DNA from: an uncultured Dongia sp.
Lineage (GTDB): Bacteria; Pseudomonadota; Alphaproteobacteria; Dongiales; Dongiaceae
NCBI RefSeq assembly: GCF_936916975.1
Contig: NZ_CAKZGO010000022.1
Location: forward strand, 62,001-126,000
Direction: 5' to 3'
DNA: 64,000 nt
Part shown: positions 58,050 to 64,000 of the stretch, piece by piece
How the letters are laid out: each line of letters begins with the position of its first letter
How positions within the stretch are numbered: the stretch's first letter is position 1
Position numbers and translations under genes: made by a program
Notes under the pieces: generated by a model
Databases searched by the model: none
The model's input: only the letters and a program-made list of their open reading frames with translations
What the model was told of the DNA's origin: nothing

Positions 58050-58072
58050 CTCCGCCGGTACCCTTAGCGGAG
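58050..58072 (+). promoter_or_regulatory. ribosome-site-sequestering hairpin of the TPP switch
   Basis: CTCCGC (58050-58055) pairs with GCGGAG (58067-58072), hiding the GGAGG used by thiB at 58084. The same strand, CTCCGCCGG, also pairs with the CCGGCGGAG end of the aptamer (9 bp). The two pairings exclude each other, so TPP binding frees this strand to block translation. Confidence 0.7.
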
Positions 58073-58083
58073 GAGTTGTCGTC

Positions 58084-59100
58084 ATGCGCCTGAAGAGTTT
58101 CCTGAAATCCACCATCCTGGCTTCCGCCTGCATCGTCGTAGCGTCGTCTGCGCTTGCGCAAGATAAGCCGGTCCTCACCGTCTACACCTATAACTCCTTC
58201 ACCAGCGAATGGGGTCCGGGGCCGGCGCTGGAAAAGGCGTTCGAGGTGAACTGCACTTGCGACCTCACCTGGGTGGCGCTGGAGGATGGTGCCGCGTTGC
58301 TGGCGCGCCTCAAGCTCGAAGGCAAGAACACCAAGGCGGATGTCGTGCTGGGCCTTGATACCAACCTCACCGCCGAGGCGAAGGCGACCGGCCTGATCGC
58401 ACCGCATGGCACCGATGTCTCGGCCTTGAAGCTGCCGATTGCCTGGGATGACGTTGATTTTGTGCCCTATGATTGGGGCTATTTCGCCTTCGTCTATGAC
58501 AGCGAGAAGCTGAAGGACCCGCCCAAGAGCCTGGCCGAGCTGATCGACGGGAAAGATGCGCCGAAGATCATCATCCAGGATCCGCGCACCAGCACGCCGG
58601 GCCTTGGCCTCGTCATGTGGTTGCGTGAGGTCTATGGCGACAAGGCGCCGGAAGCCTGGGCGGGGTTGAAGCCCAAGATTCTCACCGTCACCAAGGGCTG
58701 GAGCGAGGCTTACGGCCTCTTCACGCAAGGTGAAGCGCCGATGGTGCTCTCCTACACCACGTCGCCGGCCTATCATCAGATCGTCGAGAACAGCGACCGC
58801 TACAAGGCGCTGGTGTTTCCGGAAGGCAATTACATGCAGGTCGAAGTGGCGGCCCGCATTGAGGGCTCGCCGCAGCCCGATCTTGCCAAATCCTTCCTGC
58901 AATTCCTGATCTCGCCCGAAGCGCAGAAGGTCATTCCCACCACCAATTACATGTATCCGGTGCTGGATATCGGCGCCGATCTGCCGCCGCAATTCACCGC
59001 TTTGCCGAAGCCGGAAAAATCGCTGCTGCTGTCGCCGGAAGACGCCGCTGTGAACCGTGATGCCTGGACCAAGGAATGGATCGAGAGCGTCAGTCAATAG
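58084..59100 (+). CDS. thiB: thiamine ABC transporter substrate-binding protein
   Basis: A 338-residue periplasmic protein that binds thiamine and its phosphates. Signal peptide around ASACIVVASSALAQ is followed by the ThiB start LTVYTYNSFTSEWGPGPALEKAFE. Other family stretches are WVALEDGAALLARL, DVVLGLDTN and FVPYDWGYFAFVYDSEKL. ATG at 58084 has GGAGG upstream; a frame from 58003 overlaps the riboswitch and is not coding. Confidence 0.95.
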   Translation: MRLKSFLKSTILASACIVVASSALAQDKPVLTVYTYNSFTSEWGPGPALEKAFEVNCTCDLTWVALEDGAALLARLKLEGKNTKADVVLGLDTNLTAEAKATGLIAPHGTDVSALKLPIAWDDVDFVPYDWGYFAFVYDSEKLKDPPKSLAELIDGKDAPKIIIQDPRTSTPGLGLVMWLREVYGDKAPEAWAGLKPKILTVTKGWSEAYGLFTQGEAPMVLSYTTSPAYHQIVENSDRYKALVFPEGNYMQVEVAARIEGSPQPDLAKSFLQFLISPEAQKVIPTTNYMYPVLDIGADLPPQFTALPKPEKSLLLSPEDAAVNRDAWTKEWIESVSQ

Positions 59101-59126
59101 CCAAGGATTCGCCCCAGGATTCGCCT

Positions 59127-60749
59127 ATGCGTCGGTCTGGACGTATCGCGACCCCCAGGACCGCAGGTCTCTCCGCAACCGTCCTGACCGGATACGGATT
59201 GGCCGCGGTCCTGGGTGGATTGGCGGTTGCCGTCTTTGCGCTGCTGCTGGCGGCGGGCGGTGACGCGCAATCGGCGCCGCCCTATGCCTATATCGGTCGC
59301 GTGCTCGGCTTCACCTTGTGGCAGGCGTTCCTGTCGACAGTGATCTCGTTGCTGGCAGCGATTCCGATGACGCGCGCGCTGGCGCGCCAGGCGCAATTCC
59401 CAGGCCGCATGCTGCTGTTGCGGCTCTGCGCCTTGCCGATGGTCATGCCGACCATCGTCGGCATCTTCGGCGTGGTCGCGGTCTATGGCGGCAGTGGGTA
59501 TCTGGCATGGGCCGCTGATGCTGCCGGCGTTGATTGGCAGCCGCGCCTTTACGGTCTCGCCGGCATTCTTATCGCCCACGTCTTCTTCAATCTGCCGCTC
59601 GCCATTCGCCTGCTGCTGCCGGCCTTTGCCTCAGTCCCGGCGGAAAGCTGGCGCCTCGCAGCGCAACTCGGCATGGGCAGCCGCGACATCTTCCGCATCA
59701 TCGAGGTTCCCCTGTTGCGCCAGCAGCTGCCGGGTATCGCCATCATCATCTTCATGCTGTGCTTCACGACCTTTGCCGTGGCGCTGACCCTGGGCGGCGG
59801 CCCACGCGCCACCACGCTGGAGGTCGCGATCTATCAGGCACTGCGCTTCGATTTTGATCTCCGCCTCGGCGCCATGCTGGCGATCCTGCAGGTCATCTTC
59901 TGTGCCGGCGGCGCCTGGGCCGTCTGGCGCGCCGGGCGGCAGATGGTGCTCGGCAACACGGCGCGACTGGTGGCCTATCGCTATGACGGCCGCGCATCCC
60001 TCGCGCGTCTCGCCGATTTCGGCGTGATCATCCTCGGTGCTGTCTTCCTTACGCTGCCGATTCTGGCGCTGGTGCAACGGGGTCTTGCCGGCATGGTTGC
60101 TGCGGCATCGGTGGCGAGCTTGCTGAAGGCGACCATGATCAGCCTCGGCCTGGGCCTGGCGGGCGGCCTCACGGCGACTCTCGTCGGCTATCTTATCGCC
60201 CAGGCCCGTCAGCGCATGCTGTCATCGGGACAGAAGCGCGGCGCCATGCTGCTGGGCCTCACCGGCCGCCTCGGCCTCTTCGTCTCACCGATGGTGATCG
60301 GCATGGGTATCTTCCTCGCCGCGACGGGCAGCATCGATCTCTACCGCATCGCTGCTGCCGGCGTCATCCTGTTGAGTGCGGTGATGGCCTTGCCCTTTGT
60401 GCTGGGTGTGTTGGAACCAGCGCTCGAGGTGGCGGCAGCACGCCATGATCGGCTTTGCGCGGCACTCGGGCTCACGGGCTGGAACCGCTTCTGCCATATC
60501 GACTGGCCGACCTTGCGCCGGCCAATCGCCACTGCCCTGGCGCTTTCCAGCGTCATTGCCATGGGCGATCTGGGTGCCATCGCGCTTTTTGGCAATCAGG
60601 ATATGGTCAATCTCACTTTGCTGCTTTATGGCCAGCTCGGCGCCTACCGGCTGGATGGTGCGGCCAGTACGGCGCTTATCCTGCTGGGCCTGGCCCTGGC
60701 TTTCTACTGGACAATCGAACGGGTGGTGGGTGGTCGTGAGCTACATTGA
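59127..60749 (+). CDS. thiP: thiamine ABC transporter permease
   Basis: A 540-residue double-length permease, the size of E. coli ThiP. It has two permease halves, each with an EAA-type loop (SWRLAAQLGMGSRDIFRIIEVPLL; ARHDRLCAALGLTGWNRF). It sits in the inner membrane and takes cargo from ThiB. Start is uncertain: ATG at 59127 is chosen; ATG at 59076 lies inside thiB. Confidence 0.93.
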   Translation: MRRSGRIATPRTAGLSATVLTGYGLAAVLGGLAVAVFALLLAAGGDAQSAPPYAYIGRVLGFTLWQAFLSTVISLLAAIPMTRALARQAQFPGRMLLLRLCALPMVMPTIVGIFGVVAVYGGSGYLAWAADAAGVDWQPRLYGLAGILIAHVFFNLPLAIRLLLPAFASVPAESWRLAAQLGMGSRDIFRIIEVPLLRQQLPGIAIIIFMLCFTTFAVALTLGGGPRATTLEVAIYQALRFDFDLRLGAMLAILQVIFCAGGAWAVWRAGRQMVLGNTARLVAYRYDGRASLARLADFGVIILGAVFLTLPILALVQRGLAGMVAAASVASLLKATMISLGLGLAGGLTATLVGYLIAQARQRMLSSGQKRGAMLLGLTGRLGLFVSPMVIGMGIFLAATGSIDLYRIAAAGVILLSAVMALPFVLGVLEPALEVAAARHDRLCAALGLTGWNRFCHIDWPTLRRPIATALALSSVIAMGDLGAIALFGNQDMVNLTLLLYGQLGAYRLDGAASTALILLGLALAFYWTIERVVGGRELH

Positions 60750-61437
60750 AATCGCCGGCCTGCAATTCACCTATGAAGACCTGGTGATGCGCTTCGACCT
60801 CACGGTGAACGAGGGCGAGGTGATGGCGATCATCGGCCCCAGCGGTGCGGGCAAGAGCACCTTGCTCGCCCTCATCGGTGGCTTCGAGGCGGCGCAGGCC
60901 GGCAGCATCATGGTGGGTGGTGAGGACATCACCGATCTCGCCCCCGATGCACGGCCGGTGACGACGCTATTCCAGGATCACAATCTCTTTGCCCATCTCA
61001 GCGTCGCGCAGAATGTGGGCCTTGGCCTGCATCCCGGCCTGCGTCTCAGTACTGAGGACCGCGCGGCGGTGGCCTGGGCGCTGGAGCAGGTGGGTCTCAC
61101 CGGTTTCGAAGAGCGCTTGCCCGGCCAGCTCTCGGGCGGCGAGCGTCAACGTGTCGCCATCGCGCGCTGCATTCTGCGCAAGCGGCCGGTGCTGATGCTT
61201 GATGAAGCCTTCGCCGCCTTGGGCCCGGCACTGCGGCGTGAAATGCTGCAACTGGTGCTGGGCCTCAAGGACCGCAACGGCCTGACGGTGTTGATGGTGA
61301 CCCATGATCCGGCGGATGCCGCCTTCGCCGCCGACCACACCAGCTTCATCGCCGACGGGAAAGTGGTCATGAGCGGCGCCACGGCAACGGTGCTGGCCTC
61401 AACGCACGTTGCCATCCGCGACTATCTCGGCACTTAG
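60736..61437 (+). CDS. thiQ: thiamine ABC transporter ATPase
   Basis: A 233-residue ABC ATPase. Walker A is GPSGAGKST, the signature is LSGGERQRVAIARC, and the switch histidine is in MVTHDP. Walker B reads VLMLDEAFAALGPALR, so the usual P and D-loop aspartate (LDEPFAALDP) are changed. GTG at 60736 lies inside the thiP end, indicating coupled translation. It drives the ThiB/ThiP transporter. Confidence 0.93.
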   Translation: MSYIEIAGLQFTYEDLVMRFDLTVNEGEVMAIIGPSGAGKSTLLALIGGFEAAQAGSIMVGGEDITDLAPDARPVTTLFQDHNLFAHLSVAQNVGLGLHPGLRLSTEDRAAVAWALEQVGLTGFEERLPGQLSGGERQRVAIARCILRKRPVLMLDEAFAALGPALRREMLQLVLGLKDRNGLTVLMVTHDPADAAFAADHTSFIADGKVVMSGATATVLASTHVAIRDYLGT

Positions 61438-62741
61438 CCGATCAAGGCACGGCGCGAGACGATGAATTCCTCGGTCTGTGCCAGGAACCTTGCAATATCC
61501 GCATCGGTGATGGCGAGGCTGAGCGCCATATAACCGCGCCGGGCAAAGAACAGGCCGGCGGCGATGAAATCGAGATGCATCAGTTTGTGCAGTTTGCCGC
61601 GCCGAGCCTCTTCCTCTTCCGAGTGATGCATCGGCCGGTCGACGATCTCCGTCGTGAAATGAAGACCGATAAAGGAGCCGCAGCCGGTGGCGCTGAGGCC
61701 CACCGCATGCTGCTGCGCCAGCGCATTCAAGCCGTCACGCAGGCGGTCGCCCTTGTTGTTGAGCTCCAGGGCCGCCGCCGGCGTATAGACATCGCGCAGG
61801 CCGGTGAGTCCCGCGGCCATGCTGATGACGTTGTTGTTGAAGGTGCCGGCATGGGGCCAGGAGCCGGGCTTCTCCGGATCGTAATGCGCCATAATGTCGG
61901 CGCGGCCGCCAAAGGCGCCGAACGAAGCACCGCCGCCGAGATATTTCCCCAGCGTCGTCATGTCCGGTGTCACACCCAGTGCCGCCTGCAATCCGCCGGA
62001 GGAAAGGCGAGAGGTCATCACCTCGTCGAAGATGAGGATGATGTCGAGCTCGCTTGCCGCCTGACGCAAGGCGCCCAGGAAATCCCGCCGCGCGGGAAGA
62101 CATCCGCCGCTGCCCATCATCGGTTCAATCAGAATGGCGGCAAGGTCCGCGCCATGCCGGCGGATGAGGTCGAGTGTGCCTTCGACATCGTTATAGGGGG
62201 CCAGCACCCAATCCAGCGGCAGATTGATGGGCACGCCACCATGGCCGAAATAAAGCACGCCGCCATGATAGCCGCCGTCGAACACCATGATTTTCTTGCG
62301 CCCGGTGAGCGCCTGCGCGGTCATCAGCGCAAAGACATTCGCCTCGGTCCCAGAATTGCAGAAGCGCAATTGCTGCAATGACGGGAACCGACTCTTGAGC
62401 AGGCCAGCAAGTTCCGCTTCATACACATTCGGACCACCGAGCACCGTGCCGTCATCGATCGCCTTGCGCATGGCGGCCTGGATGAGCGGGTTGGAATGCC
62501 CATAGAGCCCGGCCGAGTATTCGCCGAGGAAATCGGTATAGAGATTGCCGTCGAGATCGGTGAGCGTGGCACCTGCACCCTTGGCCCAGGCCAGCGGAAA
62601 CGGCGAATAATGGAGAACGGTGCGGGTATTGCCGCCCGGCATGGCGCTCCGCGCCGCATCATGGCGCGCAAGGCTCAGCGGATTGGCGGCAACAAAGCGG
62701 CTTTCGGCCTCGGCCAGGGCCGCATCAAGAGAAACGTTCAT
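61434..62741 (-). CDS. class-III aminotransferase, glutamate-1-semialdehyde aminomutase-like
   Basis: A 435-residue fold-type I PLP enzyme. The PLP lysine is K266 in MTTLGKYLGGG, preceded by IFDEVMTSR and the FCNSGTEANVFALMTAQ phosphate loop. It resembles GSA aminomutase (HemL), but the overall match fits the wider class-III group used for amino alcohols and beta-amino acids. ATG at 62741 has GAGG upstream. It meets thiQ with a four-base convergent overlap. Confidence 0.85.
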   Translation of the reverse strand: MNVSLDAALAEAESRFVAANPLSLARHDAARSAMPGGNTRTVLHYSPFPLAWAKGAGATLTDLDGNLYTDFLGEYSAGLYGHSNPLIQAAMRKAIDDGTVLGGPNVYEAELAGLLKSRFPSLQQLRFCNSGTEANVFALMTAQALTGRKKIMVFDGGYHGGVLYFGHGGVPINLPLDWVLAPYNDVEGTLDLIRRHGADLAAILIEPMMGSGGCLPARRDFLGALRQAASELDIILIFDEVMTSRLSSGGLQAALGVTPDMTTLGKYLGGGASFGAFGGRADIMAHYDPEKPGSWPHAGTFNNNVISMAAGLTGLRDVYTPAAALELNNKGDRLRDGLNALAQQHAVGLSATGCGSFIGLHFTTEIVDRPMHHSEEEEARRGKLHKLMHLDFIAAGLFFARRGYMALSLAITDADIARFLAQTEEFIVSRRALIG

Positions 62742-62832
62742 GTCTGACCTCATATTATCTGCATCAAGCATTGCCGCAGCGTGCTTCGGCCTGTCAAGAT
62801 GCGCGTTCTAGCGCATTTCCATCGGAATCGTC

Positions 62833-64000
62833 ATGACAAAGCCCCATGATCTTGCAGCCTTCGATCCGTTCCTGGGTCAGCTGCTGAATCTCCCCACGAT
62901 CTATTCCGCCGGCCTGTCGCCGGACGGAACACAGCTTGCCTGGATCTGGGCGAAGCTCGGCCCGACGACACAGCTATGGCTGCAGCCGTCCGATGGCAGC
63001 GCGCCGCCACGTTGCCTCATCGATGACGGGCGCGATTGCGACTATCTCATCTGGGGGCGGGACAGCCGTTCCATCATCGTCGGCCAATCTTCCGGTGGCG
63101 ACGAACGCACCAGCCTGCTGCAGGTCTTCCTCGATGGCCAGCCACCGCGCCGGCTGACGCCGGAAGAACCCGATTACTACATCCATGGCGGCCAGTTGCT
63201 GGCCGATAACAGGCATCTGATTTATGCCGCCAATGTCGATCCCGATAGCGGTGCGGAGATCGAGCCGGCGTTGATCTACGTGCATGACATCGAGACCGAT
63301 ACGAAGCGCGTGATCGCGCGGCCGGCGAAGGCTGCCTTCATGTGGCCGCTGGTGTCGCCCGACGATACCCACGTACTCTATGAACGCAAGGACCTCGATC
63401 CTGCAGGTTGTCAGCTCTGGCTGGCGGCGGTCGATGGCAGTTTCGACCGCGAGATCGTCAATGTCGGCGACAATGCCAAGGTCGACGGCGCCTGGTCGCC
63501 GGACGGGCAGCACATCGTGCTCGCCGCCGAAGGCAAGCCACACCGCCGCATCGGCCTCTATCATCTGAAAGATGGCAAAATCGACTGGCTGGTCGACGAT
63601 CCAGCCCGCAATGTCGAGGACGCTGTGTGGCTGCGCCGCACTTCCCATGTCGTCATCGAGGAAGTGCGCGCCGCCCGTACCCATATGTCCTTGCTCGACC
63701 CGGCGACGCGTCTCGAAACGCCGTTCAATCCAGGCGGCGGCACCTATGATCCGATTGGCCGCACGGCGGGCGGCGATTGGGTCACCTGGCATTACGACGC
63801 GCAAACGCCGGCACGCCTCTTACGTCTGGACAAGACGTATCGAGTAGAAGGCGCGTTGGCGGAGCATCCCACGCGTTCCACCATCCCTGCCGCGAACCTT
63901 GTCCCGGCCACGGATTATCGCTGGACGTCGGTCGACGGGATTGAGATCCAGGGCTGGCTCTATCGCGCCAAGCAAACGGTGCTCGGCACCATCCTGCTGG
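62833..64000 (+). CDS. S9-family prolyl oligopeptidase, N-terminal part (partial)
   Basis: An open frame of 389 codons from ATG at 62833 to the window edge with no stop. The N-terminal part is a beta-propeller (SAGLSPDGTQLAWIW; VIVGQSS-type strands; WSPDGQHIVLAA). The frame then enters TDYRWTSVDGIEIQGWLY, the start of an alpha/beta-hydrolase domain as in dipeptidyl aminopeptidase/acylaminoacyl peptidases. The catalytic residues lie beyond the window. No signal peptide is visible. Confidence 0.9.
   Translation, partial: MTKPHDLAAFDPFLGQLLNLPTIYSAGLSPDGTQLAWIWAKLGPTTQLWLQPSDGSAPPRCLIDDGRDCDYLIWGRDSRSIIVGQSSGGDERTSLLQVFLDGQPPRRLTPEEPDYYIHGGQLLADNRHLIYAANVDPDSGAEIEPALIYVHDIETDTKRVIARPAKAAFMWPLVSPDDTHVLYERKDLDPAGCQLWLAAVDGSFDREIVNVGDNAKVDGAWSPDGQHIVLAAEGKPHRRIGLYHLKDGKIDWLVDDPARNVEDAVWLRRTSHVVIEEVRAARTHMSLLDPATRLETPFNPGGGTYDPIGRTAGGDWVTWHYDAQTPARLLRLDKTYRVEGALAEHPTRSTIPAANLVPATDYRWTSVDGIEIQGWLYRAKQTVLGTILL

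Noticed and set aside
58003-58083. Extended thiB start at 58003
   Set aside because: It lies in the riboswitch expression platform, has no signal peptide, and the start at 58084 has a good ribosome site.

Overview
The window reads as ordinary chromosome of a GC-rich alphaproteobacterium, most likely Rhodospirillales or a close relative. The signs are the 180-kDa NAD-dependent glutamate dehydrogenase, homospermidine synthase, a DUF2125 protein, an ETF-beta lysine methyltransferase, plant-type GshA, the secA/parvulin/argJ/GNAT/mutT neighbourhood, CATGCCCGG-type intergenic palindromes and a CtrA-type TTAA-N7-TTAA site. The genus cannot be fixed from the sequence. I see no tRNA, rRNA, CRISPR array, insertion sequence or prophage, and no gene-free stretch longer than about 300 bases.

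Layout. 1-7.8 kb: TPR/PRMT-like methyltransferase, DMT exporter, aminotransferase, then an amino-acid ABC transporter (binding protein and two permeases, no ATPase) and a DUF2125 protein. 7.8-12 kb: homospermidine synthase, then a secreted Cache-domain protein followed by a chemoreceptor, with a CtrA-like box upstream. 12-17.3 kb: an aromatic amino acid operon (chorismate mutase fused to a prephenate-dehydratase-like domain, hisC-type aminotransferase, tyrA, PchB-like chorismate mutase) divergent from metX-metW. 17.3-27.6 kb: a LysE exporter bounded by palindromic repeats, the large glutamate dehydrogenase, a small membrane protein, a secreted serine protease, nhaD-nhaA, a 28-codon transcription unit with its own promoter and terminator, and hspQ. 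27.7-34.7 kb: hybrid histidine kinase with a response regulator, an unrecognised exported protein, a MoxR/VWA pair and a J-domain protein. 34.8-49.8 kb: LysE, gshA and rsmE; divergent ubiA, ETF-beta methyltransferase and MOSC; a PQQ-propeller-like secreted protein; peroxiredoxin; nitrilase-family amidase; grxC; comF; an NDUFAF5-like methyltransferase; a FecR-domain protein; mutT, GNAT, argJ and parvulin. 50-64 kb: secA; an orphan sugar-type ABC permease pair; proline iminopeptidase; an unknown protein; a degenerate GGDEF protein; a thiamine-kinase-like phosphotransferase; a TPP riboswitch leading into thiBPQ; a class-III aminotransferase; and the 5' part of an S9 peptidase running off the window end.

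How they work together. Most of this is housekeeping: amino acid synthesis (aro/tyr, met, arg), glutamate catabolism, glutathione and redox defence, protein secretion and folding, Na+/H+ homeostasis and thiamine uptake. The points most worth a second look are: the self-contained 28-codon unit; the CtrA-boxed operon pairing a soluble Cache protein with a chemoreceptor; the TPP riboswitch with a readable ribosome-site-sequestering switch; the chorismate mutase carrying a prephenate-dehydratase-like domain without its TRF motif; and the GGDEF protein whose signature is EAQQL. No clearly new multi-gene system is visible.
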